Shown: positions 1-10,500, counted from the first letter of the stretch. The stretch: 28,953 nucleotides of DNA from Symbiodinium natans (GCA_905221605.1 CAJNDS010002451.1:389979-418931), one strand, 5' to 3'. Notes: a model not told the origin generated them from the sequence alone. Numbers and translations are program-made.

Positions 1-81
1 GCGGCGCAGCACAAGGCGCCTTGGGGCTCAGAGCTTTTGAGGGTGCAAGGCTTCCTGTTCGTTATTTGTAACCCTATACCC
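1..81. other. Unique flank, no gene
   Basis: Non-repetitive sequence at the window edge. No open frame, RNA gene or repeat is recognisable in it. Confidence 0.5.
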
Positions 82-217
82 ATATCCCAATACCCCAAAC
101 CCCGAACCCTAAACCCAACCTGAAGACCAAGCCCTAAGCCCTAAGCCCTAAGCCCTAAACCCTAAACCCTAAACCCCAAACCCCAAACCCTAAACCCTAA
201 ACCCTAAACCCTAAACC
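82..217 (-). repeat. Degenerate interstitial telomeric tract (CCCTAAA on +)
   Basis: Heptamers of CCCTAAA with variants CCCTAAG, CCCCAAA and CCCGAAC. Repeats are most regular from about 131 onward. The G-rich TTTAGGG strand is the minus strand. Unique sequence on both sides shows that it is interstitial, not a chromosome end. Confidence 0.9.
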
Positions 218-423
218 GTGGCTCCATGAACTGGACTCCTTCGAGTCGGCGGCTTGCTAGTACTCTGAAGTTGACACACTGGGTAGGCCTTTGAAAACGT
301 CGACTTTCCCTTTGAAAGACAAAGAGGATACTATTTAGGGTTGGGTTAAAGACGAAGAGGATCCTACTTAGGAATATTTTTCAGAAGGTTTCGAGGACCA
401 ACCTAGCTCATTTCTTCTAAACC

Positions 424-459
424 ACCCTAAACCCTAAACCCTAAACCCTAAATCCCATA
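424..459 (-). repeat. Short interstitial telomeric tract
   Basis: About five CCCTAAA heptamers, the last ones degenerate (CCCATAC), embedded in unique sequence. Confidence 0.85.
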
Positions 460-567
460 CCTTAAAGCGGGTTCATGACAGGATGCGATCCCGGCAGCCT
501 TCGGCTATAGCGAGCAGCGATCGGAACAGGTCAAAGCATGGTGCGCCCACTTTGGCAACCTGAAAAC

Positions 568-615
568 TGCTTTAGGGCTTTTAGGATTTGGGATTTTAGG
601 TTTAGGGTTTAGGGT
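568..615 (+). repeat. Short degenerate telomeric tract (TTTAGGG on +)
   Basis: TTTAGGG-type heptamers with variants such as TTTAGGA, TTTGGGA and TTTAGG. The orientation is opposite to the tract 110 bp upstream. Confidence 0.75.
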
Positions 616-790
616 CGTTGAGGGTCATCCATTGTATATCCCAGGGGCTTTGTTTTCAATACAGGAACCTAATGTTAGGCCCCCCACCCCCCCACCCCCA
701 GGTGTGCGTACGGGGAAAGCATGACTTCTCACCTTCGACTTGTTCTTTGCGATGTCGAGTTTACAGGAGGAGTTGAGGTTTTAGGGTTTA

Positions 791-896
791 GAGATGTTCC
801 CCCCTAATACTAGCAGTCCTGAATAGGGATTATAGTACCCCCCCCCCCCCATTATAGTCCCTATTCAGGACTGTGAGTTTAAGGGCGGAACATCCC
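791..896. mobile_element. Foldback (MITE-like) element, family A, copy 1
   Basis: The left arm (from GATGTTCC at 793) and the right arm (to GGAACATC at 894) are imperfect reverse complements over about 45 bp, meeting at a C-run of about 13. The arms contain TAGCAGTCCTGAATAGGGAT and its near-complement. Similar arms recur at 13225-13466 and 18797-18895, which supports a dispersed family. I see no clear target-site duplication and no coding sequence, so transposition is inferred. Confidence 0.75.
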
Positions 897-1400
897 AAGT
901 GTGGGGTAACATGGCTGGCAACGGATGCGTGAAGTTCTTCAAGCTTTTCCGGACAGGTGTGCTGCTATGCACCATGGCTACAGCTTCGCGTGGTCCTACG
1001 GATGTTCGTTAGAGGCTAGCGGTACCTAGGTCCCATTTGTAGTACCTTCAGAAATTACCTGCAGCACTCAAGAAGTGCACACAACAGAGGGGGCTGTTGT
1101 GCCCTCGACCCTAAGGTTTAAAAAGAAAACCCCAAGCCTCCAACCCTAAGACCCTAGAAGACGCGTAAAGAAAGGATGCCCACACTTCCCCCACGTTCCC
1201 TGATGAAGGGCTTACGTACCATTGTCCTGGGGAGCCTTTCGTTTTTAGGCAGACCATTGGCATGTCTAATACTTCCCCATATTGGGTTATTTTACTCAGG
1301 AAGTGTTTCAGATGGTTTACATATATCTCCTTCTTGGGCTAAGATTACAATAGTCAGGAATATGTTCAGATGGTTTACAGTGCCAATCTAAAATGCTATG

Positions 1401-1862
1401 AAACCCTAAACCCTAAACCCTAAACCCTAAACCCTAAACCCTAAACCCTAAACCCTAAACCCTAAACCCTAAACCCTAAACCCTAAACCCTAAACCCTAA
1501 ACCCTAAACCCTAAACCCTAAACCCTAAACCCTAAACCCGCAACCCTAAACCCTAAACCCTAAACCCTAAACCCCTAAACCCTAAACCCTAAACCCTAAA
1601 CCCCTAACCCTCAACCTCAAACCCTCAACCCTAACCCTAAACCCTAAACCCTAAACCTAAACCCTAAACCCTAAACCCTAAACCCTAACCCTACCAACCC
1701 TAAACCCCTAAACCCTAAACCCTAAACCCTAAACCCTAAACCCTAAACCCTAAACCCTAAACCCTAAACCCTAAACCCTAAACCCTAAACCCAAAACCTA
1801 AAACCTAAAACCTAAACCCTAAACCCTACACCCTAAACCCTAAACCCTAAACCCTAAACTCT
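1401..1862 (-). repeat. Long interstitial telomeric tract (about 66 heptamers)
   Basis: Nearly uninterrupted CCCTAAA heptamers over about 460 bp. Scattered variants include CCCTAAC, CCCTCAA, CCCCTAAA, AAACCTA and CCCTACA. Perfect blocks alternate with degenerate ones, which suggests more than one expansion or healing event. It is followed directly by unique sequence at 1863, so it is internal in this assembly. Confidence 0.95.
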
Positions 1863-2475
1863 AGTTTGAGCTATGTTCGAGGTACCAGTTCCGAAGTGTG
1901 GCGAACCTGTCGGTCACTGAGAGCTGCTACGGCGCCAATCAGCCCTTGGGCAGCAAGTCATGGTGGGTTTAGGGTTTAGGATTTAGGGTTGCGCGTTTTT
2001 GGCTTTAGGGTTTAGGTTTAGGGCTTAAGATTTTTTCAAGGCTTTTCGGGGTACTTGCTGAATGAGCTTGAAAACGCAAGCCCCAAAGCACCTACACCGC
2101 AAGTGAGGTGGCACAACAACCCGGAACAAAACGGGGTACCTAAACCTTAAGCCCTAAATGGTTTCTTATGGCCAGGTATCTCATCCTAGCCTTAGCCCTT
2201 AAAGCTTAAACCCGTGCGGGCTACCCAAAATCAATCTGGGAGGTGTTGTACCAGGGCCCCCCAAAAAGGCTCGCAGTTTTAGAGAGCGGCCTGTGTAGCT
2301 TACTTGCATGAGAACAAACCCTCTGAACCCTTTAAACCCTAAACCCTGAATCCTAAACCCTAGACCCCAAACCGTATCAACCCTTAATCATTTTCTGGCT
2401 GTCGCTGTTTTAACTTGAGCGTTTCCAAGAGCAGGGGCAAGTTTTCTGTTGATTTTGTTGCTTGTTTTTTGCCCC
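1863..2475. other. Spacer with telomeric fragments in both orientations
   Basis: No gene seen. TTTAGGG-type fragments lie at about 1965-2027 and CCCTAAA-type fragments at about 2325-2370. The rest is unique sequence. Confidence 0.6.
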
Positions 2476-2492
2476 GGGGGGTGGGGGGTGGG
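2476..2492 (+). repeat. G-rich run abutting boundary motif
   Basis: GGGGGTGGGGGGTGGG at 2477-2492 recurs in the same orientation at 10283-10298, next to the inverted partner of the boundary motif. It could be a duplicated target or merely a preferred low-complexity context. Confidence 0.6.
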
Positions 2493-2493
2493 T

Positions 2494-2535
2494 GGCTTAA
2501 ATAGGGTTTATTTGGAAGCTGAGAGTCGTGTTTTT
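2494..2535 (+). repeat. Boundary motif, left copy
   Basis: GGCTTAAATAGGGTTTATTT followed by GGAAGCTGAGAGTCGTGTTTT. The reverse complement of 10236-10275 matches it over about 40 bp with two mismatches. A more diverged direct copy lies at 21974-22010. In both forward copies it immediately precedes a GA-rich block. It may be the terminal inverted repeat of a large composite element; the alternative is an isolated half of a small foldback. Confidence 0.7.
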
Positions 2536-2587
2536 GTGTGGTAGATACAAAGGAAAGGGCATAAGAAAGTAGCGAAAGGAGCTCCTC

Positions 2588-3583
2588 AATTCCCTTCCTT
2601 ATCTCCTATCCTCTTTTCTTTATTCATTGCAACAGGAGAATACAGGAAAAGGGCCTCCATTCCCCTCTTCTTCCTTTCTTGTGTTTTTGTCATTTAAAGG
2701 GGAACAGGAGAAGAGAAGGGAAAGAGAAGGAGAGAGGAGAGATAAAAGGAACACAATTTTAATGGGAAGAGCCAAGAAAAGAATAGAAGAGAGATGAACA
2801 AAGAAGATGGAGAGACAAAACAAGGCGCAAAGAAGATGGCACTCTTCTTTATCTATCCTCTCTCCCTTCTCTCTCCCTTCCCTCTTTCTTTTCGAAACAG
2901 AAAAACTAAAAAGGAAGAACTTGAAAAGGAGAAGGGTAAGGAAAAGAGCAGAAGAGACAGGCCGAAAAGAGGGATATGATGAAGTATGGGCAAGGTCCAC
3001 GCGCAAGGAGTCACCCTCTGCTTACCCTTCCACTGCTTTATCATACAAGTTCCTTTCTTGTGTTTTATTAGTTAAAATGTAACAGAAGGAGAGAAGGGCA
3101 AGGGAAGTGAGAGAGGAGAGACAACAAGGAGGCCATTTGAATTTTCTGGAGGGGTACTGAAAAGAAGAGAAGACACAAGAAACAAGGAGACGGATAGCAC
3201 TCTTCTTTATCTATCATCTCTCCCTTCCTTGTCTCTCGCTTTTCCCTCTATAATTAAAACAAATAGGTGCCCTCTCCTCTTCAGGAAGCCCCCTTGCCCT
3301 TATTTTGCTAGCTTTCTGAAACGACAAGGAAAACAACACATAGAAAGAGAGGAAAGGGAATGAAACAATAGGCAGTGGAGCTCTTCAGTGTCTTTACCTA
3401 TCTCTTTTCTTCTTTTTCTTCTTCATTCAATAAGGAAAAGAAGCTTCCTTTGGTGTGATTTTGAGATTCAAAAGAGAACAAGAGAAGAGAAGGGAGAGAG
3501 AAAGGAGAGAGGAGAGATCAAAAGGAAGCAATTTTCATGGGAAGAGCAATGAAAATCATGGAAGAGAAATGAAGACAGGAGAG
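2588..3583. repeat. GA unit, full copy (pair with 4665-5497)
   Basis: 2588-2982 aligns with 4665-5068, and 3157-3583 with 5072-5497, at high identity. The coordinate offset changes from about 2087 to 1915, so the second copy lacks about 172 bp present here (roughly 2985-3156). Confidence 0.85.
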
Positions 3584-4591
3584 GGAGGTGCAAAATCAGG
3601 CAAAGAGAAGATGGTGCTCGTTTTCTTCTTTCCTCTCTTTCTTATCTTTCCCTTTCAAATAAAAACAAAAGGAAGAACAATGAACATGTAAAGGAACCCG
3701 TTTTCTTTTTCCGTTTGGGAACAAGGAAAAGAACAGAGGCGATAGGGCGAGAGGAGGGATTTGCTGCAGCATGGGGAGGGTCTACGGACAAGGAGCCAAC
3801 CCCGCTCGCTTTCCCCATCCATTGGAAAAGAAAGGAACATGGCCTCCATTCCCCTCTTGTTCTTCCTTTCTTGCGCTTTTGTCATTTAAAGGGGAACAGG
3901 AGAAGAGAAGGGAGAGAGAAGGAGAGAGGAGAGACAAAAGGATTGCATTGTTAATGGGAAGAGCAAAGAAAAGAATAGAAGAGAGATGAATAGAGAAGTG
4001 GGAGAGACAAAACAAGGCGCAGAGAAGATGGCACTCTTCTTTATCTATCCTCTCTCCCTTCTCTCTTCCCTTCCCTCTTTCTTTTCGAAATAAGAAAACA
4101 AAAAGGAAGAACTATGAGAAGGAGAAGGGTAAGGAAAGGAACAGAAGAGATAGGCCGAGGGGAGGGGTATGATGAAGTATGGACCGGTCCACGCGCCAGG
4201 AGTCACCCTCTGCTTACCCTTCCACTGCCTTATCACACAAGTTCCTTTCTTGTGGTTTATCAGTCAAAAGGAAACAGAAGGAGAGAAGGGAAAGAGAAGT
4301 GAGATGAGATAACAAGGATGCCATTTTGCTGGAAGCGCAACTGTATGTGGCCACAACAAGCAGGCCAGGGAGGCTCAGGCGGGGCAAGTCTCTCCCTAAT
4401 TAGAAAAATCAATCTTGCTATTCACAGGTAGGCGCCCTTCTTCCTCTTCAGGAAATCGCCTTTCCCTTATTTTGCTTTTTGAAGCGAATAAGACAAACAA
4501 CAGATAAGAAGAGAGGACAGGGAATGACTAGGTAAAGAGAGGAGCTCTTCAATTTCCTCCCTATCTCTTAAGTTACTTTTCCTTCTTGGGT

Positions 4592-4644
4592 GGGTGTCCT
4601 TTTTTCTTCCTTGAAGATGCAGAAAACTAGCAAAAAGGACACCC
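4592..4644. repeat. Small hairpin inside GA unit
   Basis: GGGTGTCCTTTTTT pairs with AAAAAGGACACCC across a loop containing TTGAAGATGCAGAAAA. The same stem and loop sequence recurs at 23302-23352 and 24184-24234. Confidence 0.7.
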
Positions 4645-4664
4645 GATCGCCCATTTTCTTTTCA

Positions 4665-5497
4665 ATTCCCTTCCTTATCTCCTATGCTCTTTTCCTTATT
4701 CATTGCAACAGGAGAATACAGGAAAAGGGCCTCCATTCCCCTCTTCTTCCTTTCTTGTGTTTTTGTCATTTAAAGGGGAACAGGAGAAGACAAGGGAACG
4801 AGAAGGAGAGAGCAGAGATAGAGCAGAGATAAAAGGAACACAATTCTAATGGGAAGAGCCAAGAAAAGAATAGAAGAGAGATGAACAAAGAAGATGGAGA
4901 GACAAAACAAGGCGCAAAGAAGATGGCACTCTTCTTTATCTATCCTCTCGCCCTTCTCTCTCCCTTACCTCTTTCTTTTCGAAACAGAAAAACTAAAAAG
5001 GAAGAACTTGAAAAGGAGAAGGGTAAGGAAAAGAGCAGAAGAGACAGGCCGAAAAGAGGAATATGATGAACTGAAAAGAAGAGAAGACACAAGAAACAAG
5101 GAGCCGGATAGCACTCTTCTTTATCTATCATCTCTCCCTTCCTTGTCTCTCGCTTTCCCCTCTATAATTAAAACAAATAGGTGCCCTCTCTCCTCTTCAG
5201 GAAGCCCCCTTGCTCTTATTTTGCTAGCTTTCTGAAACGACAAGGAAACAACACATAGAAAGAGAGGAAAGGGAATGAAACAATAGGCAGTGGAGCTCTT
5301 CAGTGTCTTTACCTATCTCTTTTCTTGTTTTTCTTTTTCATTCAATAAGGAAAAGAAGCTTCCTTTGGTGTGATTTTGAGATTCAAAAGAGAACAAGAGA
5401 AGAGAAGGGAGAGAGAAAGGAGAGAGGAGAGATCAAAAGGAAGCCATTTTCATGGGAAAAGCAATGAAAATCATGGAGGAGAAATGAAGACAGGAGA
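4665..5497. repeat. GA unit, copy with 172-bp internal deletion, truncated at array
   Basis: Matches 2588-3583 apart from the missing internal segment at about 5069. The match ends at GAAGACAGGAGA (5486-5497), where the 88-bp array begins. The other GA units continue as GGGAGGTGCAAAA at this point, so 5497/5498 is a real junction. Confidence 0.85.
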
Positions 5498-6984
5498 CCG
5501 GGATCCCCTTGGCACCCTGCAAAAGTCCTGCAAATACCACACAAAACGGAAAAGGGTAGGAACAACATTTGCGGGTCAAAATTTGCCGGGATCCCCTTGG
5601 CACACTGCAAAAGTCCTGCAAATGCCACACAAAACGGAAAAGGGTAGGAACAACATTTGCGGGTCAAAATTTGCCGGGATCCCCCTGGCACCCTGCAAAA
5701 GTCCTGCAAATGCCACACAAAACGGAAAAGGGTAGGAACAACATTTGCGGGTCAAAATTTGCCGGGATCCCCTTGGCACCCTGCAAACGTCCTGCAAATA
5801 CCACACAAAACGGAAAAGGGTAGGAACAACATTTGCGGGTCAAAATTTGCCGGGATCCCCTTGGCACCCGGCAAAAGTCCTGCAAATGCCACACAAAACG
5901 GAAAAAGGGCAGGAACAACATTTGCGGGTCAAAATTTGCCGGGATCCCCTTGGCACCCTGCAAAAGTCCTGCAAATGCCACACAAAACGGAAAAGGGTAG
6001 GAACAACATTTGCGGGTCAAAATTTGCCGGGATCCCCTTGGCGCCCTGCAAAAGTCCTGCAAATGCCACACAAAACGGAAAGGGTAGGAACAACATTTGC
6101 GGGTGAAAATTTGCCGGGATCCCCTTGGCTCCCTGCAAAAGTCCTGCAAATACCACACAAAACAGAAAAAGGTAGGAACAACATTTGCGGGTCAAAATTT
6201 GCCGGGATCCCCTTGGCACCCTGCAAAAGTCCTGCAAATACCACACAAAACGGAAAAGGGTAGGAACAACATTTGCGGGTCAAAATTTGCCGGGATCCCC
6301 TTGGCACCCTGCAAAAGTCCTGCAAATACCACACAAAACGGAAAAGGGTAGGAACAACATTTGCGGGTCAAAATTTGCCGGGATCCCCTTGGCACCCTGC
6401 AGAAGTCCTGCAAATACCACACAAAACGGAAAGGGTAGGAACAACATTTGCGGGTCAAAATTTGCCGGGATCCCCTTGGCTCCCTGCAAAAGTCCTGCAA
6501 ATGCCACACAAATCGGAATAGGGTAGGAACAACATTTGCGGGTCAAAATTTGCCGGGATTCCCTTGGCACCCTGCAAAAGTCCTGCAAATACCACACAAA
6601 ACGAAAAAGGGTAGGAACAACATTTGCGGGTCAAAATTTGCCGGGATCCCCTTGGCACCCTGCAAAAGTCCTGCAAATGCCACACAAAACGGCAAAGGGT
6701 AGGAACAACATTTACGGGTCAAAATTTGCCGGGATCCCCTTGGCACCCTGCGAAAGCCCTGCAAATGCCACACAAATCGGAATAGTGTAGGAACAACATT
6801 TGCGGGTCAAAATTTGCCGGGATTCCCTTGGCACCCTGCAAAAGTCCTGCAAATACCACACAAAACGAAAAAGGGTTGGAACAACATTTGCGGGTCAAAA
6901 TTTGCCGGGATCCCCTTGGCACCCTGCAAAAGTCCTGCAAATACCACACACAACGGAAAAGGGTAGGAACAACATTTGCGGGTC
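5498..6984 (+). repeat. 88-bp tandem array, 17 copies
   Basis: Units start with CCGGGATCCCCTTGGCACC at 5498, 5586, 5674, 5762, 5850, 5939, 6027, 6114, 6202, 6290, 6378, 6465, 6553, 6641, 6729, 6817 and 6905. The period is 88 with three units of 87 or 89. Each unit carries CCTGCAAAAGTCCTGCAAAT, CCACACAAAACGGAAAAGGG and TTTGCGGGTCAAAATTTG. Copies are over 90% alike, consistent with recent homogenisation. Because 88 is not divisible by three, frames slip in each unit; overlapping open frames on both strands are by-products. The reverse-complement family forms 26098-27228. Confidence 0.97.
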
Positions 6985-6999
6985 GGGGTTGGGGGGTCA

Positions 7000-7086
7000 G
7001 GAATTAAATAATTTAAATATTTTAAATAATTTAAATGCCCCAGGGGGGGCGTCCGGGCATTTAAATTATTTAAATTATTTAATTCC
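7000..7086. repeat. AT-rich palindrome with GC loop
   Basis: GGAATTAAATAATTTAAAT on the left pairs with ATTTAAATTATTTAATTCC on the right, around a GC-rich centre (GCCCCAGGGGGGGCG). Same design as the satellite from 7532 onward. Confidence 0.75.
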
Positions 7087-7087
7087 C

Positions 7088-7206
7088 CGGCTCGTACTTT
7101 AGTATTGGGGGGAGGCCCGCGCTCGTAATTCAGTATTGGGGGGAGGCCCGGGCTCGTAATTTAGTGTTGAGGGGGAGGCCCGGGCTCGTGATTTAGTATT
7201 GGGGAA
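7088..7206. repeat. 31-bp tandem repeat, about four copies
   Basis: CTCGTAATTTAGTATTGGGG followed by GGAGGCCCG repeats with starts at 7091, 7122, 7153 and 7185. The last copy merges into the left arm of the following palindrome. Confidence 0.85.
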
Positions 7207-7531
7207 TTGAAAAATTGATTTCATTTCAATGTCCAGGGGCCCGATTTGGCCAAATTTTGCCGGGCAGCCTCCGGGCAAAATTTGGCCAAATCGAGCCGCG
7301 CATTTCTCATGGCATACGAAGGGCAGCCCGATTTGGCCAAACTTTGCCCGGAGGCTGCCCGGCAAAATTTGGCCAAATCGAGCCGCGATAGTTTAAAATA
7401 ATCTCGGGCCTTCAGAAAGGCGCGGGTCGATTTGGCCAAATTTTGCCCGGAGGCTGCCCGGCAAAATTTGGCCAAATCGGGCCCCTGGACATTGACATGA
7501 AATCAATCTTTCAATTCCCCGATACTAAATC
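7190..7531. mobile_element. Large nested inverted repeat (342 bp), foldback-like
   Basis: The outer arms (about 62 bp each, 7190-7251 and 7470-7531) are reverse complements with about five mismatches. They begin GATTTAGTATTGGGGAATTG. Inside are three smaller palindromes built from CGATTTGGCCAAATTTTGCC and its complement, with centres near 7262, 7357 and 7454. No open frame fits a transposase. It could be a foldback transposon or a satellite-derived palindrome. Confidence 0.75.
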
Positions 7532-10148
7532 GGGGGGGGGCCAGGCCCGACCAGGCCCCCCCCCGGAATTAAATAATTTAAATAATTTCAATCCGAAAGG
7601 GGTGTTTAGGATTTAAATTATTTAAATTATTTAATTCTGGGAGAGGGAGGGGGCCCGGTGGGGCCTGGCCCCCCCCCCTTTTCGGATTTAAATTATTTAA
7701 ATTAGTTAAATTATTTAAATTATTTAAATTATTTAATTCCGGGGGGGGAATTAAATAATTTAAATAATAAAAATCTGAAAGGGGGGGTTCGGATTTAAAT
7801 TATTTAAATTATTTAATTCCCCCCCCGGAATTAAATAATTTAAATAATTTAAATAATTTAAATCCGAAAAGGGGGGGGGGGGCCAGGCCCCACCCGGCCC
7901 CCTCCCCCTCCCAGAATTAAACAATTTAAATAATTTAAATCCGAAAGGGGTGTTCAGGATTTAAATTATTTAAATTATTTAATTCTGGGAGGGGGAGGGG
8001 CCTGGTCCTGCTGCTCCCCCCCCCTTTTCGGATTTAAATTATTTAGATTATTTAAATTATTTAAATTATCTAAATTATTTAATTCCGGGGGGGGAATTAA
8101 ATAATTTAAATCTGAAAGGGGGGGTTCGGATTTAAATTATTGAAATTATTTAATTCCCCCCCCCGGAATTAAATAATTTAAATAATTTAAATATTTAAGT
8201 AATTTAAATAATTTAAATCCGAAAAGGGGGGGGCCAGCCACCAGGCCCCCTCCCCCTCCCAGAATTAAATAATTTAAATAATTTAAATCCGAAAGGGGTG
8301 TTCAGGATTTAAAATATTTAAATTATTTAATTCTGGGAGGGGGAGGGGGCCCGGTGGGGCCTGGCCCCCCCCCGTTTCGGATTTAAATTATTTAAATTAT
8401 TTAAACTATTTAAATTATTTAATTCCAGGGGGGGAATTAAATAATTTAAATAATTTAAATCTGAAGGGGCGGGTTCGGATTTATATTATTTAAATTATTT
8501 AATTCCCCCCCCGGAATTAAATAAGTTAAATAATTTAAATCCGAAAAGGGGGGGGGGGGCGGCACCACCAGGCCCCTCCCCCCCCCCCAGAATAAATAAA
8601 TGTAAATAATTTAAATCCAAAAAAAAAAAAAGCAAGGGTGTTCGGATTTAAAATTTATTTAAATATTTATTTATCTGGAGGGGAGGGGGCCCACGTGGGG
8701 CTGGCCCCCCCCCCCCCCCTTTCCGATATTTAAATTATTTAAATTATTTAAATTATTTAAATTATTTAAATTATTTAANNNNNNNNNNNNNNNNNNNNNN
8801 NNNNNNNNNNNNNNNNNNNNNNNNNNNNNNNNNNNNNNNNNNNNNNNNNNNNNNNNNNNNNNNNNNNNNNNNNNNNNNGGGCCTGGCCCCCCCCCCCTTT
8901 CGGATTTAAATTATTCAAATTATTTACATTATTTAAATTATTTAATTCCAGGGGGGGGATTTAATTAATTTAAATAATTTAAATCTGAAGGGGGGGTTCG
9001 GATTTAAATTATTTAAATTATTTAATTCCACCCCCCGGAATTAAATAATTTAAATAATTTAAATAATTTAAATAATTTAAATAATTTAAATAATTTAAAG
9101 AATTTAAATAATTTAAATAATTTAAATAATTTAAATAAATAAAATAAAGGTGGGGGGGGCCAGGCACCACCAGGCCACCTCCCCCTCCCAGAATTAAATA
9201 ATTTAAATAATTTAAATGCGAAAGGGGTGTTCAGGATTTAAATTATTTAAATTATTTAATTCTGGGAGGGGGAGGGGGCCCGGTGGGGCCTGGCCCCCCC
9301 CTTTTCGGATTTAAATTATTTAAATTATTTAAATTATTTAATTCCGGGGGGGGGGGGGAATTAAATAATTTAAATAATTTAAATCCGAACCCCCCCCTCA
9401 GATTTAAATTATTTAAATTATTTAATTCCCCCCCTGGAATTAAATAATTTAAATAATTTAAATAATTTAAATAATTTAAATCCGAAAAGGGAGGGGGGGG
9501 GCCAGGCACCACCAGGCCCCCTCCCCCTCCCAGAATTAAATAATTTAAATAATTTAAATCCGAAAGGGGTGTTCAGGATTTAAATTATTTAAATTATTTA
9601 ATTCTGGGAGGGGGACGGGGCCCGGTGGGGCCTGCCCCCCCCCCTTTTCGGATTTAAATTATTTTAAATTATTTAAATTATTTAAGTTATTTCAATTATT
9701 TAAATTATTTAATTCCAGGGGGGAATTAAATAATTTAAATAATTTAAATCTGAAAGGGAGGGTTCGGATGTAAATTATTTAAATTATTTAATTCCCCCCC
9801 CCGCGGAATTAAATAATTTAAAAATTTAAATAATTTAAATAATGTAAATAATTTAAATAATTTAAATCCGAAAAGGGGGGGGGCCAGGCCCCACCAGGCC
9901 CCCTCCCCCTCCCAGAATTAAATAATTCAAATAATTTAAATCCGAAAGGGGTGTTCAGGATTTAAATTATTTAAATTATTTAATTCTGGGACGGGGAGGG
10001 GGCCCGGTGGGGCCTGGCCCCCCCCCCGTTTCGGATTTAAATTATTTAAATTATTTAAATTATTTAAATTATTTAAATTATTTAAATTATTTCAATTATT
10101 TAAATTATTTAAATGTTTTTCAATTATTTAAATTATTTAATTCCTTGC
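7532..10148. repeat. About 350-bp satellite of AT palindromes and G/C runs
   Basis: Each unit alternates stretches of TTTAAATTA-type repeats with runs of G or C, and includes the marker GAAAGGGGTGTTCAGG. The marker occurs near 7595, 7943, 8291, 9220, 9561 and 9943, with a degenerate copy near 8620, giving periods of roughly 340-380 bp. Within a unit, AT stretches bounded by AATTCC on one side and GGAATT on the other form successive hairpins. The region around 8570-8720 is degraded. No gene is present. Confidence 0.9.
8779..8878. other. Assembly gap (100 N)
   Basis: Exactly 100 N residues inside the palindromic satellite: a scaffold gap of unknown true size. Satellite copy number here is unreliable. 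Confidence 0.99.
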
Positions 10149-10169
10149 CCCAGACCCCCCAGAAACGAT

Positions 10170-10270
10170 AATAGGGTCTATTTGGAAGTTGTCTCTTGTA
10201 AATAAGTATACGTATTGGGGCCTTATTTCCTCTTTAAAACACGAGTCTCAGCTTCCAAATAGACCCTATT
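10170..10270. repeat. 101-bp hairpin with 19-bp perfect arms
   Basis: AATAGGGTCTATTTGGAAG at 10170-10188 is the exact reverse complement of 10252-10270. The right arm belongs to the boundary motif shared with 2494-2535. It may be a short foldback element or a compound end of the large segment. Confidence 0.85.
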
Positions 10271-10278
10271 TAAGCTGC
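10236..10278 (-). repeat. Boundary motif, right inverted copy
   Basis: Reverse complement of the left boundary motif with two mismatches over the 40-bp core. With 2494-2535 it brackets about 7.8 kb of repeat-only DNA. A G-rich run identical to that next to the left copy lies 7 bp outside, at 10283-10298. Confidence 0.7.
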
Positions 10279-10308
10279 ACACGGGGGTGGGGGGTGGGAA
10301 CTTGTCTA

Positions 10309-10500
10309 CAATAGTAGATTATACAAATATAAGCATATATATATATACATATATGTATATTTACTTATTTATTTTTTATATTTGTATTTATATTCATACT
10401 TATATGTATATTTATATTTACATTTATATTTATATTTATATTTAGATTCATATTTTATGTTTTTGTTTGTATTAATATTTATATGAATTTTTCGCTTTGT
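10309..10500. repeat. AT-rich low-complexity stretch
   Basis: TATATATACATATATGTATA followed by imperfect TATTTA/TATATT hexamer-like repeats. No gene. Confidence 0.8.

Larger units (their letters stand above)
218..1400. other. Mostly unique spacer with small telomeric fragments
   Basis: No supported gene. It holds an imperfect short duplication at about 318-372 (AAGAGGAT followed by CTATTTAGG or CTACTTAGG), small telomeric fragments and one foldback element listed separately. A 71-codon open frame at 1176-1391 ends just before the telomeric tract; it matches no family I recognise. The 15-mer TTCAGATGGTTTACA occurs twice, near 1307 and 1365. Confidence 0.5.
2540..5497. repeat. Purine-rich (GA) satellite block 1, about three diverged units
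   Basis: The + strand is strongly purine-rich with interspersed pyrimidine stretches. About three diverged units of roughly 0.9-1.2 kb can be aligned (about 2588-3690, 3691-4560, 4665-5497). The word TCTTCTTTATCTAT marks them, near 2843, 3201, 4035, 4930 and 5115. Related units form 22090-24779. Reverse-strand frames up to 128 codons exist, but pyrimidine-rich strands rarely form stop codons and no domain is recognisable, so coding is not supported. The block stops abruptly at the 88-bp array. Confidence 0.9.

Noticed and set aside
1176-1391. 71-codon + frame in unique sequence
   Set aside because: Short, with no recognisable motif, and it ends just before the telomeric tract; consistent with chance.
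1401-1862. True chromosome end
   Set aside because: Unique and repeat sequence continues on both sides, so the tract is interstitial in this assembly.
2620-3006. 128-codon minus strand frame, partly similar in translation to 22102-22512
   Set aside because: The two regions are homologous satellite DNA, and the pyrimidine-rich strand rarely forms stops. The better-matching copy at 4665-5497 has the frame disrupted by a deletion, so there is no sign of protein-level conservation.
5498-6984. Possible CRISPR array
   Set aside because: Units are contiguous 88-bp repeats without unique spacers, and the sequence context is eukaryotic.
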